The position numbers and the translations under genes were made by a program. The notes under the pieces were generated by a model, which searched no databases, was not told where the DNA came from, and saw only the letters and a program-made list of their open reading frames with translations. A DNA stretch of 64,000 nucleotides from Bradyrhizobium rifense (GTDB lineage: Bacteria > Pseudomonadota > Alphaproteobacteria > Rhizobiales > Xanthobacteraceae), in the NCBI RefSeq assembly GCF_008123425.1, contig NZ_VSSS01000058.1, forward strand, positions 36,636 to 100,635, given 5' to 3'. Shown piece after piece: positions 1 through 7,431 of this stretch (positions are counted from its first letter, which is position 1; every line of letters starts with the position of its first letter).

Positions 1-337
1 CGAAATGAACGCTATCCTGTTTCCGCGGGAGCAATTTCTAGAGTTCAAGAACGGCGCTGAGCAGTTCCGCGATGGATTATCCATATGGAAGCAGCTCCGC
101 AACACCGACTCAAAAGACGGCGTTTTAAGACCTGTGCACGGTTCACGTATAACTTTCGCGACGGCGCGGCAGAATTTCGTAAATTGGCTTTCTGGACGCC
201 AAGAACTCGTAGACCTAACGCGAACGGCGCTGAAGCAATGACATCAAGGGCAAGCAGGGAGTCGGCTAACACTCGCAGGCTAGCGTTTTTCCCGACGCGC
301 CGAATGCCACGTCGCATGCCATGCGACGCGCTCGACA
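1..337. other. No confident gene (window edge)
   Basis: This stretch at the window edge has short open frames on both strands, including a 78-codon plus-strand frame from position 5. None has a convincing ribosome binding site or recognisable protein. Its base composition is patchier and less GC-rich than the neighbouring genes. It may be a decayed remnant or an intergenic region. I see nothing in it that I can support. Confidence 0.4.
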
Positions 338-529
338 TCACGCCTCGTTCAATCCAGCACCGCGATCCACCACGGCCGCTTCTCCCTTTGAGGTAAGCTC
401 GAAGGTGTCACCATCCTTCTGTACGTAGCCATCCGCGATGAGGCGGAACAGCTCCGCCCGCTTATCATCGCTGAAGGCGATGGACTGGCCGATGTCGCAG
501 AGCACGGCGATCTGGGCGTCTGTCAGCAT
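338..529 (-). CDS. Small hypothetical protein, 63 aa
   Basis: A 63-residue soluble protein beginning MLTDAQIAVLCDIGQ. The start at 529 is chosen over a longer frame because an AGGAGG ribosome binding site sits just upstream of this ATG. The middle (DDKRAELFRLIADGYVQ) looks helical and the end (DTFELTSKGEAAV) looks like a small beta wing. That shape resembles a short winged-helix protein, similar in style to the one at 28523-28744. I recognise no named family. The downstream side is the window-edge region without genes. It is probably a real single-gene unit. Confidence 0.6.
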   Translation of the reverse strand: MLTDAQIAVLCDIGQSIAFSDDKRAELFRLIADGYVQKDGDTFELTSKGEAAVVDRGAGLNEA

Positions 530-607
530 GGAATCCTCCTGACGGTACAAGAGCCAGGGCCGTCGACTCGTTCCTCCGGGACGCCAGGCCGGAACCGCGG
601 ACTCAAA

Positions 608-690
608 AAGCCCGCGGCGGATTGCTCCGCGCGGGCTGAACCAGACTTGTCGATGATGTGATCCTGCGTGTGTTTTGCCCGACGTCTCAA
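608..690. repeat. Intergenic hairpin repeat, copy 1
   Basis: First of three copies of an element of about 80 bp. Each copy has a GC-rich hairpin (here GCCCGCGGCGGA paired imperfectly with TCCGCGCGGGC), then a CGATGATG block, then a tail reading TGTTTTGCCCGACGTCTCAA. The other copies lie at 1047-1130 and 1735-1814. It sits between a minus-strand and a plus-strand gene, so its hairpin could act as a terminator, but the conserved tail suggests a mobile or REP-like unit. Confidence 0.8.
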
Positions 691-732
691 AGCCTATATT
701 GAAACGAACCCGCAAATCCTCGGAGTACCATC

Positions 733-987
733 ATGCGCGCGCTTCCCATTCTCTTCCTGGTCGGAATCACAATGACTGTGGCTGCTCCGGCCTCAGCGCA
801 ACGGTTCGCCGGCAATGCTCCGGTGTGCATGCAGAAGTGGGAGTGGGGCGGCAGCAGCTATATTTCGTGCGATTATCGTTCGTGGGACGAATGTCGCGCG
901 TCCGCTGCGGGCCTTCCCGCCATGTGCATGCAGAACCCTTATGTGCAGCAGCCGTCTTATCCAGAGCGCAGTCCGCGTTCCCGATAA
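733..987 (+). CDS. Small secreted DUF3551-family protein, 84 aa
   Basis: The first 22 residues form a Sec signal peptide (hydrophobic core ILFLVGITMTVA, cleavage near PASAQ). The mature part is short and has cysteines at regular spacing (PVCMQKWEW, YISCDY, WDECRAS, AMCMQNPY). This pattern matches the DUF3551 family, which is abundant in Bradyrhizobium and has no known function. It is expected to be periplasmic or secreted, with the cysteines likely in disulfides. The tail is basic and proline-rich. Flanking copies of the hairpin repeat isolate it as a single gene. Confidence 0.75.
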   Translation: MRALPILFLVGITMTVAAPASAQRFAGNAPVCMQKWEWGGSSYISCDYRSWDECRASAAGLPAMCMQNPYVQQPSYPERSPRSR

Positions 988-1046
988 AGGCGGTTGCGGC
1001 AGCAGTTGCTGCCCTGCTGCGGTGAACGTTTCGGTTGCTCATGCAA

Positions 1047-1130
1047 AAGCCCGCGGCGGATGTCTCCGCCGCGGGCTGAACCAGATTTTCCGATGATGTC
1101 ATTCTGCCAGTGTTTTGCCCGACGTGTCAA
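1047..1130. repeat. Intergenic hairpin repeat, copy 2
   Basis: Best-preserved copy of the element also found at 608-690 and 1735-1814. The hairpin is perfect here: GCCCGCGGCGGA at 1049-1060, loop TGTC, and TCCGCCGCGGGC at 1065-1076. The shared tail TGTTTTGCCCGACGTGTCAA ends at 1130. It lies between the DUF3551 gene and the convergent VOC gene. Confidence 0.85.
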
Positions 1131-1202
1131 ACGAACGAAGCAGCACAGCGACGGCGGCACAATCGACATGCCAACGAAGCCCGGCGATCTCTCGCGGGAC
1201 GA

Positions 1203-1595
1203 TTAGCGTTTCGCGTCTGTCCGCGCGCGTGCGCGGAGACGGGTTGGCCAACCGACACGGACCAGCGTCTCATCCGGATCGGAGAGCGCGAATTCGTACA
1301 TCCCCCACGGCTTGTCTTCGGGCGATTGCTGAAATTCGCGCGCCGCAGCATCGACATCCTCGAGGTAGAGATAGAGCCCGAACGGGTTTCTGCCCGGCGT
1401 CAGCCATCCCTCGACCGCGTCTGTCAGATGGAGATATCCGCCCTTCGCATTCGACAGTATGCGATAGGTGTCGGGCTCTCCCGGAGCAGGCCTTTCGCTG
1501 TCCGGTCGCGCAAAGCCCAGCCGATTGTAGAACCGCTCCGACGCATCAAGGTCATTGCACGGCAGGATCGCGATCAAGGCTCCGGAAGGGCTCAT
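1203..1595 (-). CDS. VOC/glyoxalase-fold protein, 130 aa
   Basis: A member of the vicinal oxygen chelate superfamily (glyoxalase, bleomycin-resistance, dioxygenase type). The fold signature is visible: a start on strand LIAILPCNDLDASERFYNRLGF, a middle HLTDAV, and a closing WGMYEFALSDPDETLVRVGW. The length fits a single-module protein that dimerises. The ATG at 1595 is preferred over one 30 nt upstream because GGAG lies a few bases before it. The substrate cannot be told from sequence. The upstream side holds paired AACCGGCAA repeats that may be operators. Confidence 0.75.
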   Translation of the reverse strand: MSPSGALIAILPCNDLDASERFYNRLGFARPDSERPAPGEPDTYRILSNAKGGYLHLTDAVEGWLTPGRNPFGLYLYLEDVDAAAREFQQSPEDKPWGMYEFALSDPDETLVRVGWPTRLRARARTDAKR

Positions 1596-1611
1596 TCTGC
1601 ACTCCGAATGG

Positions 1612-1699
1612 AACCGGCAAAACAACCGGCAATTTCAAGAGCTGACTTATAATCAAGCTATTGATTTCCATGTACTATAACCGGCAAACAAACCGGCAA
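1612..1699. repeat. Two pairs of AACCGGCAA direct repeats
   Basis: AACCGGCAA occurs at 1612-1620, 1624-1632, 1679-1687 and 1691-1699. Each pair has a 12-bp period and the two pairs are 67 bp apart, separated by an AT-rich stretch. They lie immediately upstream of the minus-strand VOC gene start at 1595, where a transcription factor could bind. They could also be remnants of a duplication. Confidence 0.6.
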
Positions 1700-1734
1700 A
1701 AATGGCCTCTCGTTTTGCGTCTGTCGGCACAAGA

Positions 1735-1814
1735 AAGCCCGCGGCGGATGTCTCCGCACGGGCTGAACTCTTTTCGATGATGCCATTGTGCCGGTGTTTT
1801 GCCCGACGTGTCAA
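1735..1814. repeat. Intergenic hairpin repeat, copy 3
   Basis: Third copy of the element seen at 608-690 and 1047-1130. The hairpin is GCCCGCGGCGGA, TGTC, TCCGCACGGGC, and the tail GTGTTTTGCCCGACGTGTCAA-type end is at 1814. The middle is slightly shorter than in copy 2. A weaker tail-only relative (TTTTACCCAACGGGTCAA) is visible near 3600-3617. Confidence 0.8.
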
Positions 1815-1969
1815 CGCGAGAGGACGGCCCCGGCGCGGGACGGGGGGCTTGGGCGCCGGAGCCGCATTTCAGGCCGGTCAATCGGCGGCGAACCGGCCAA
1901 TTGATAAATTCGGATGCAGAGCCGAAAGTTCCTGGCGGAGCTGCCGTGGCTTGAACGACGCCCGGTCGC

Positions 1970-2218
1970 TCACGCGGCGTGCGACAACTCCGCCGCGCGC
2001 TCTTCGCGTCCCTGCAGCATGGCGATCGAGGCGCGCAGGTTGTCCCTGCGCGACCGCAAGGCCAGGGCCAGCATCGAATAGGTGGGGCTGCCGGGGTCGG
2101 CATTGCCGGCATTGCGCTCCTCTTCGGCAATGTCGCTGTCGAGCATCTGGATCCGCCAGCGCAGGTCGGAGATCAGAGCGTGGAGCGCGTTCGCTTCGAA
2201 ACGGGACGTTGTCTGCAT
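1970..2218 (-). CDS. Hypothetical helical protein, 82 aa
   Basis: An 82-residue protein that is almost wholly charged helix (LHALISDLRWRIQMLDSDIAE, then SMLALALRSRRDNLRASIAML), consistent with a small helical hairpin or coiled coil. The ATG at 2218 follows a GAGG ribosome binding site. No family is recognised. Codon use is normal for the window, which supports a real gene. It is followed on the same strand, upstream, by two other small genes (2324-2572 and 2585-2689), which could share a transcript with it. Confidence 0.6.
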   Translation of the reverse strand: MQTTSRFEANALHALISDLRWRIQMLDSDIAEEERNAGNADPGSPTYSMLALALRSRRDNLRASIAMLQGREERAAELSHAA

Positions 2219-2323
2219 GTGATCGCCTCAATCTGAAACGGACCGATGGGCCGGGCCGTGATTACGACGTCATGCAGCAAGAGCGATGCCAGCTGCCTTG
2301 CGGGAACCGGAGCAAGGAGCGCC

Positions 2324-2572
2324 TCACTCCTCCGCCAGCTTCCGCTCGATGTAGGCATCTACCGTCTCGGCAAACGAGCGCTGCACGCCGACCGACGTGA
2401 CATGCAGCTCGATCGCATCCTGCCGGAGCACGCGCAGGCCACGGCTGCGTGCGCTGACCGGCGCCATCGCGACATAATCGTCGATGGCGCTCATCGCCAG
2501 CGGGATGCCTTTCGGGTCTCCTCGCGCAATCAGCAAACGCAGAAAGCTCAGGCAATCGGCCAAGCCCGGCAT
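2324..2572 (-). CDS. Hypothetical protein, 82 aa
   Basis: An 82-residue protein, MPGLADCLSFLRLLIARGD at the start and an acidic, helical C-terminus (ETVDAYIERKLAEE). No transmembrane segment or recognised family. The ribosome binding site is weak, so the start is uncertain; an internal methionine at residue 27 is an alternative. It is the middle gene of three small minus-strand genes and starts 12 bp after the stop of the 34-residue gene upstream, so co-transcription is likely. Confidence 0.5.
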   Translation of the reverse strand: MPGLADCLSFLRLLIARGDPKGIPLAMSAIDDYVAMAPVSARSRGLRVLRQDAIELHVTSVGVQRSFAETVDAYIERKLAEE

Positions 2573-2584
2573 GGGTTCGCGATC

Positions 2585-2689
2585 TCAGTTTTGCTGCGGC
2601 TTTTGCTTGGGCTTACTGACGGGCTGGGTATGGGTGCCGAACAGCGCCAGCAGCAACGCGACTTCTTCCTTCGAACCGACCTGGATCAT
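2585..2689 (-). CDS. Microprotein, 34 aa
   Basis: A very short gene of 35 codons including stop. The protein starts MIQVGSKEEVALLLALFG and ends in a Lys/Gln-rich tail (KPKQKPQQN). The case for it is the strong AAGGAG ribosome binding site 6 nt before the ATG and its place at the head of a string of small minus-strand genes. The central LLLALFG could be a short amphipathic or membrane-touching helix. No homologue is recognised. It could instead be a leader peptide for 2324-2572. Confidence 0.5.
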   Translation of the reverse strand: MIQVGSKEEVALLLALFGTHTQPVSKPKQKPQQN

Positions 2690-2961
2690 GGTGATCTCCT
2701 TTGCGCTCCGTTGGTCGGGCCGAATTGCGAAGGCGTTCAGGACGATCTGGTTTCAGGACTGTTTCAAACCTGTTTCGTGGGGCCGAGCATGCCCGACGGA
2801 GCGTCGGCCGGAACGCCCCGGACGCGGTCGCCGGCCATGTCGACGTTTCAAAACCAACAAATGTGAATCGGCGGCGAAGGACATGACCGACAGGCGATCG
2901 GTCGACGAGATTCTCGCGGGCGCTCCGAACGAACAATGCGGTCGCCCCCGCGTTGTCCGCG

Positions 2962-3156
2962 ATGAACGAATTCGAACACCTCACCGATCAAAACGTGCTG
3001 CGTCTCTACGATGCCATTCGGCATCAGGTCGATGCCGACAAGGCACTCGGTAACAGATACCGTCTCATTGGCCAGGCGGCAATGGACCGCGCCGAACGCC
3101 TCAAGGACGAGATCGTCAGCCGGGGACTGAAATTCTCGCCGATCGTGTGGACGTGA
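2962..3156 (+). CDS. Hypothetical protein, 64 aa
   Basis: A 64-residue helical protein (NEFEHLTDQNVLRLYDAIRHQ, then YRLIGQAAMDRAERLKDEI) with a short C-terminal strand ending PIVWT. ATG at 2962 is taken; a TTG three codons upstream is possible. No strong ribosome binding site is seen at either. The amino-acid make-up and codon use look genuine. No family is recognised. Confidence 0.55.
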   Translation: MNEFEHLTDQNVLRLYDAIRHQVDADKALGNRYRLIGQAAMDRAERLKDEIVSRGLKFSPIVWT

Positions 3157-3188
3157 GCAGGCTGGCTGGCTCCAGGCCATGCGGATGC

Positions 3189-3449
3189 TCAGACGTTCGG
3201 CTGCCACCCGATGATCGCGCCGACGAGGCAGAGCAGCGCGCCGAAGGCCGTGCCGACCATCTGCATCCAGTAGCGGATCGGCATGGTGTCGCGGTCAAAT
3301 TCCTGCCGCGACCAGCGCGACCAGTCCAGCCAGTCGTCGCTCACGAACAGGATCTTTCGCTCGACATAGCCGTACCAGGCCTTGCGGGCGCAATAGATGC
3401 TGATCCCGATCGCAGCCAGGCGATAGAGGAGATCGAGCGCGGGATTCAT
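3189..3449 (-). CDS. Small membrane protein, 86 aa
   Basis: Two likely transmembrane segments: an N-terminal one (LLYRLAAIGISIYCARKAWY) and a C-terminal one (VGTAFGALLCLVGAIIGW). They are joined by a tryptophan-rich polar loop (DDWLDWSRWSRQEFD). Two-pass topology in the inner membrane is expected. No family is recognised. The ribosome binding site is weak (ACGGATG). Confidence 0.6.
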   Translation of the reverse strand: MNPALDLLYRLAAIGISIYCARKAWYGYVERKILFVSDDWLDWSRWSRQEFDRDTMPIRYWMQMVGTAFGALLCLVGAIIGWQPNV

Positions 3450-3706
3450 GCAAACATCCGTTGGTCAGGCCGGGCTGCGATGACCGGGCGGTATTACCGA
3501 TCCCTCGGCAAGGCCCCGGCAGCTAGGGCAATAGCTCTGCCTGTCTTAGTGTTCTCGGTGAGGATGCAGGTTCAATCGCGGCCGCGATCGGCTCAGGCGT
3601 TTTACCCAACGGGTCAAACTTTAATCGAATGCAACCAGGCGAATTCGGCGGAATGAAATCTCTCCGCGCCATGCTGGCACACGCGCGCCCCGAGGAGAGA
3701 TGTGCG

Positions 3707-3892
3707 ATGTATTACGTCGCCGCCGCATTGCTGGGACTGTCAGGACTGTTCTATTCCGCGAGCCATCACGAGCTCGGCCAGTTCGGCTCGAACGTGTGCA
3801 GCTATGGCGGCGCCTTCTGCGATAATCCGGTGGTCGTCTTCACCGGTGCTGCGCTCGCCGCCGCCTGGGGCATGTTCGTCAGCATCAAGTAG
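3707..3892 (+). CDS. Small two-pass membrane protein, 61 aa
   Basis: The start at 3707 is chosen because GAGGAG lies about 8-10 nt upstream; a frame extending to 3629 has no such site. The protein begins MYYVAAALLGLSGLFYSAS, a membrane helix. A short extracytoplasmic loop with two cysteines follows (NVCSYGGAFCDNP) that could form a disulfide. It ends with a second helix (VVVFTGAALAAAWGMFVSI). Function unknown. It is followed at once by a hairpin that probably terminates its transcript. Confidence 0.65.
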   Translation: MYYVAAALLGLSGLFYSASHHELGQFGSNVCSYGGAFCDNPVVVFTGAALAAAWGMFVSIK

Positions 3893-3897
3893 CACGA

Positions 3898-3926
3898 AAG
3901 CCCGGCGTCCATGGGAGGCGGGGCTT
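3898..3926 (+). terminator. Hairpin downstream of small membrane gene
   Basis: AAGCCCGGCGTCC pairs with GGAGGCGGGGCTT (11 of 13 positions) around an ATG loop, six bases past the stop at 3892. There is no strong T-run, so it may be an imperfect terminator or stabiliser. Confidence 0.5.
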
Positions 3927-3963
3927 GATGATCGCATGTGCGTCGCTTGACGGGCGGCCCGGC

Positions 3964-4137
3964 TCAGGTCGCCAGCTCCTTGCGGACGGCGGCGGCCGAA
4001 TTGCCGACCTTGTCGACAGCCTGTTGCAACTTCTCTTTGGAAACGCCGAGCGCGTGGGTCCAGTATTTGACCTCGTAAGCCTCGTGCATGTTGATCTTGC
4101 TGCGGTCGGGCTGCTCGCGCTTCGTCAGATTGTCCAT
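3964..4137 (-). CDS. DUF3606-family microprotein, 57 aa
   Basis: A 57-residue protein starting MDNLTKREQPDRSKINMHE and carrying the DUF3606 hallmark: YEVKYWTHALGVSKEKLQQAV then VGNSAAAVRKEL. In this family the N-terminal half mimics the end of a basic segment and the rest is a helical pair. It is widespread in Rhizobiales and uncharacterised. The start follows a GAGGAACGG site. The gene at 4249-4488 is a second, more divergent relative, so the two may be a duplicated pair. Confidence 0.75.
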   Translation of the reverse strand: MDNLTKREQPDRSKINMHEAYEVKYWTHALGVSKEKLQQAVDKVGNSAAAVRKELAT

Positions 4138-4248
4138 TGGCCGTTCCTCGTTTTGCTGAAACGGGAAACGTCGTCCGTCGGCAGCCGTTCCTAAATCCTG
4201 GGCTTGGCCGAACGTGGCCGTCGCAGAAGAGCTGGCCGGCTTGCCGAC

Positions 4249-4488
4249 TTATGCCATTGCCTTGGCCGGCATGGATACCGCCGCTTCCTTGACCGCTTGC
4301 ATGGCAGCCTGCTTGGCAGCTTCGTTGGCAGCTTCCTTGGCGATCGCCGAGATCGAGTTGCCGGACTTGCGAACGACCTCGGCAAATTGACCGTTCGACA
4401 GGTTGAGACGCTTGCGCAGGATCTTGACCTGCACCTTGTCCCTGAGATCGAGCGAATTGCGGAAGTAGGTCGGCCGGGGCCTGTTCAT
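4249..4488 (-). CDS. DUF3606-like protein with Ala-rich tail, 79 aa
   Basis: The core (SLDLRDKVQVKILRKRLNL, then VRKSGNSISAIAKE) aligns by eye with the DUF3606 protein at 3964-4137. A C-terminal extension of alanine-rich helix follows (AANEAAKQAAMQAVKEAA). ATG at 4488 is chosen because it gives the family-sized protein; the frame continues upstream without a good start. The conserved tryptophan of the family is missing. Function unknown. Confidence 0.6.
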   Translation of the reverse strand: MNRPRPTYFRNSLDLRDKVQVKILRKRLNLSNGQFAEVVRKSGNSISAIAKEAANEAAKQAAMQAVKEAAVSMPAKAMA

Positions 4489-4683
4489 GAGTTTGCTTTC
4501 GGATGAGGAGAAGGATCGGACCGCGACAAGGCGGGCATGACGCCGCCTCTGTCGCGATGGTGACTGTCCCGCTCCTCGCGAAGATTCCGTCTCCGCAGAC
4601 TCAACATGCATTGGGGACGGGTGTTCCGTCGCGCGCGCAAATATACGAACGAAGCTGCTCAGATGAACGTTCGGCAACGTCGC

Positions 4684-5367
4684 CTAGGGCACGAACACCT
4701 CGGACGTGTCCATGCGCACGTTGCGCAGCGCGCGGCAGGACTCCTGTGCCTCGCGCATGCGCTCCGGCATGAAGCTCAGCAGCAATGAACGCCGCCGCGC
4801 GCCCGTGCGATTAAGGGTCGCGCCGTGCGGCAGGTCGGCGTCGAACACCAGGATGTCTCCCGCCTCGCCCGCAAGGATCAGTGACGAGGCTTCGTCCGGC
4901 TCGGCGGGATCGACAAGGCCTTGGTCGAGATGGCGCGGCACGACGCGCGTGGCGCCGTTATCCGGCCCGTAAGCGTCGAGGAAGACCAGGGCGGCGACGG
5001 CGTTGGTGCCCACGCCATCGCGGTGCAGGGGCTGATGGCCGCCGTCCCTGAGCGGCTCGCGCCCCTCGACCTGGGCGAGAAAGAAGGGGCCGGCCAGAAT
5101 GCCGGCCGCCGCCGCCAGCAGCGGCGGCAGCCGGCAGGTCCGCTGCACCGTCGGATCCAGATCGACCAATGCATGGCGCCAGCCGGTGCCGCGGGGCACC
5201 GCCCATTGATCGCCGGTCCCCACCCCCGCATCGAAGGCGGCCCGCAATGCCTCGCGCCAGTCTTCGGGCACGGCGCCGCGGAGCAGCAGATAGCCGTCGC
5301 GCATCAGCATGGCGGCTTGATCCGCTGCAAGCGGGGCGACCCTGGTCGGTGTCAGGCAATGGCTCAT
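4684..5367 (-). CDS. PhyH-type Fe(II)/2-oxoglutarate dioxygenase, 227 aa
   Basis: A phytanoyl-CoA dioxygenase (PhyH) family protein. These cytosolic enzymes hydroxylate a substrate using Fe(II), oxygen and 2-oxoglutarate. The 2-His-1-carboxylate motif is visible as HRD in PLHRDGVGTN, with the distal His in DADLPHGATLN. A following Arg (GARRRSLLLSF) is placed to bind 2-oxoglutarate. N-terminal DGYLLLRGAVPEDW is typical of the family. The start at 5367 has GGGAGC upstream; the frame runs on to 5604 without support. The substrate is unknown and no neighbouring pathway points to one. Confidence 0.75.
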   Translation of the reverse strand: MSHCLTPTRVAPLAADQAAMLMRDGYLLLRGAVPEDWREALRAAFDAGVGTGDQWAVPRGTGWRHALVDLDPTVQRTCRLPPLLAAAAGILAGPFFLAQVEGREPLRDGGHQPLHRDGVGTNAVAALVFLDAYGPDNGATRVVPRHLDQGLVDPAEPDEASSLILAGEAGDILVFDADLPHGATLNRTGARRRSLLLSFMPERMREAQESCRALRNVRMDTSEVFVP

Positions 5368-5687
5368 GACGCTCCCTACAATCCTGGCGTGTTTTCCGCA
5401 AGGGCATCGCCCGCCGCCGCAAGCGGGGTCACGGCCTTGTCTTGAAGCGAAGCTAGACCGCGGTGAACGAAAAACCGCGAAGCGTGACGGCGCTGGATGC
5501 CGCGCATGTTTGCGATGGTACCACGCTACAACTCCGCGCATCGCGCCTGCTGGCCGGCCGAGGAACTTTACGGCTATGATCGCGCTTAGGCTTTGACTTC
5601 GCAATTTCCGGAAAGAAAACCCTGTCCAACCGATCGCAACATCGCCCCAAGCACGACCGCGCCGACGCGCCGACCAAGTCCGCTCCG

Positions 5688-6938
5688 ATGCTGCTGCAGC
5701 GTCTCGGTCCCGGCCTGATCACCGGCGCGGCCGACGACGATCCGTCGGGCATCGCCACCTATTCCCAGGCCGGCGCGCAATTCGGCTACGGGCTGTTGTG
5801 GACGGTCTTCCTGACCACGCCGTTCATGATCGCCATTCAGCTCGTGAGCGCGCAGATCGGCCGCGTTACCGGCAAGGGGTTGGCTGCCAACGTGATGGAG
5901 CTTGCACCGCGCTGGCTGGTGCTGGGACTCGTGGCGTTGCTCGTTGCCGCCAACACCTTCAACATTGCCGCCGACATCGCCGCGATGGCGGAGGCGCTCT
6001 CGCTGGTCATCGGCGGGCTCAACCACGAGCACGCGCTGATCTTCGCGGCCGGCTCGACCATCCTCCAGGTCTTCCTGCCCTATCGTCGCTATGCGCCGGT
6101 GCTGAAGTTCTTGACGCTGACGCTGTTCGCCTATGTCGCGACCGCATTCACCGTCAAGATTCCGTGGAGCACGGCGCTGCTCGCCACGGTGTGGCCGAAG
6201 GCGACCGTCAACGCCGATTATCTGATGATGGTGGTCGCCGTCCTCGGCACCACCATCAGCCCCTATCTGTTCTTCTGGCAGGCCTCGCAAGAGGTCGAGG
6301 AGATGAACCAGGGCAAGCGGGACAAGCCGCTACGCGAGGAGACGCAGCGCGGCGGCGATCCCGAGATCGCGCGCATCAAGGCCGACACCACGCTCGGCAT
6401 GCTGCTGTCGAACGGCATCGCCTTTTTCATCATCCTGACCACGGCCGCGGTGTTGAACGCCAACGGCGTCACCAACATCAATTCGGCGACGGAGGCGGCC
6501 GAGGCGCTGCGGCCGCTCGCCGGCGACTTCACCTTCGCGCTGTTCGCGCTCGGCATCATCGGCACCGGCCTGTTGGCGATCCCGGTGCTGGCGGGCTCGG
6601 CGGCTTACGGCGTCGCGGAAGTTTTCGGCTGGCCCGCCACGCTGGAGGCAAGGCCGGAGAATGCGGTTGGCTTCTACACCATCATCGCCGCCGCGACCGT
6701 GATCGGCTTCGGCCTCGGCTTCACCGGCATCAGCGCGATCCACATGCTGGTGTGGAGCGCCGTGCTCAACGGCATCGTCGCCGTCCCGATCATGGCAATG
6801 ATGATGTTGATCGTCTCGAACGGAGCCATCATGGGGCGCTTCAAGGCCCGGTCGTGGCTCGTCACGCTGGGCTGGCTCGGCACCGCGCTGATGGCGCTTG
6901 CCGTCCTCGCTCTGCTCGGCTCGTTCGTGATCGGCTAG
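5688..6938 (+). CDS. Atypical NRAMP-family transporter, 416 aa
   Basis: An inner-membrane protein with about eleven hydrophobic segments, related to the NRAMP divalent-metal/proton transporters. The first-helix motif that in Mn/Fe transporters reads DPGN is here DDPSGIATYS. The sixth-helix motif that normally carries a metal-binding Met reads GTTISPYLFFWQAS, without that Met. It therefore belongs to a divergent branch whose substrate may differ. The ATG at 5688 leaves no signal upstream. The same frame extends to non-ATG codons (CTG at 5622, ATT at 5604) behind a GGAAAG, so the true N-terminus may be longer by about 22 residues. Its stop overlaps the stop of a small convergent gene. Confidence 0.75.
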   Translation: MLLQRLGPGLITGAADDDPSGIATYSQAGAQFGYGLLWTVFLTTPFMIAIQLVSAQIGRVTGKGLAANVMELAPRWLVLGLVALLVAANTFNIAADIAAMAEALSLVIGGLNHEHALIFAAGSTILQVFLPYRRYAPVLKFLTLTLFAYVATAFTVKIPWSTALLATVWPKATVNADYLMMVVAVLGTTISPYLFFWQASQEVEEMNQGKRDKPLREETQRGGDPEIARIKADTTLGMLLSNGIAFFIILTTAAVLNANGVTNINSATEAAEALRPLAGDFTFALFALGIIGTGLLAIPVLAGSAAYGVAEVFGWPATLEARPENAVGFYTIIAAATVIGFGLGFTGISAIHMLVWSAVLNGIVAVPIMAMMMLIVSNGAIMGRFKARSWLVTLGWLGTALMALAVLALLGSFVIG

Positions 6939-7036
6939 AGCGGCGACAGCGCCGCCGAAATCTGCGAGGCGATGACGAAAGCCGCGAACACCGCCGGCAC
7001 ACTGATAAAGCGCAAGAACTGGTCGATCGAAAGCAT
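6935..7036 (-). CDS. Membrane microprotein, 33 aa
   Basis: A 33-residue hydrophobic protein (MLSIDQFLRFISVPAVFAAF, ending ISAALSPL), likely a single membrane-spanning helix. GGGGAG lies 6 nt upstream of the ATG. Its TAG overlaps the TAG of the NRAMP-like gene in a shared CTAG. A second tiny gene (7077-7187) lies 40 bp upstream in the same direction. It could be a small membrane regulator, but this is not shown. Confidence 0.45.
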   Translation of the reverse strand: MLSIDQFLRFISVPAVFAAFVIASQISAALSPL

Positions 7037-7076
7037 TGTTGTCTCCCCAAAGACAAAGCGCCCTCGCCCGTGCGCG

Positions 7077-7187
7077 CTATTCCACCCCTTGCGCGACGTG
7101 CTGATCGGCTGTCAGAAACCGATCGGAAACGGCGGCCCCGCTGATCGTGAGGAGCGCCAGAACCGAAATCATGGCCAAAAACTGCAT
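7077..7187 (-). CDS. Membrane or secreted microprotein, 36 aa
   Basis: A 36-residue protein, MQFLAMISVLALLTISGAAV followed by a polar tail. It is either a signal-anchored or a secreted peptide. AAGGAG stands 2 nt before the ATG, closer than usual. A longer frame (start at 7262 or 7337) is open but lacks a comparable site. It would form a two-gene unit with 6935-7036. Confidence 0.4.
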   Translation of the reverse strand: MQFLAMISVLALLTISGAAVSDRFLTADQHVAQGVE

Positions 7188-7431
7188 GTCTCCTTGATCG
7201 GTTCCGATTGTGGCCAAAAGAGTCTGGGCGTGGCGCAATTTCGGGACGATCCCAAGAAACATAATGCCCCCGGATTCTACGGGTTTTTCGCTGCATGGCC
7301 GAAAATCGACGCCCGGCCAAACGCTTGCAGGCTTCACGGCCGTCGGTCGTTAGCCTAACAATTGTGGCTGGGCTCGGGCTTGCGACCGGACCACAAAACC
7401 AACAACGCCCGGCCGGGCGACAGGGAGCGAC

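Noticed and set aside
5..241. A 78-codon frame at the window edge
   Set aside because: No ribosome binding site, no recognisable protein and odd base composition.
5798..7144. A 448-codon plus-strand frame
   Set aside because: It is a +1-type shadow of the NRAMP-like gene and is full of Arg/His runs.
7369..7383. Sigma-54 promoter of the racemase-family gene
   Set aside because: TGGGCT-N5-TTGC has correct GG/GC spacing but three changes in the -24 half, so it was not called.
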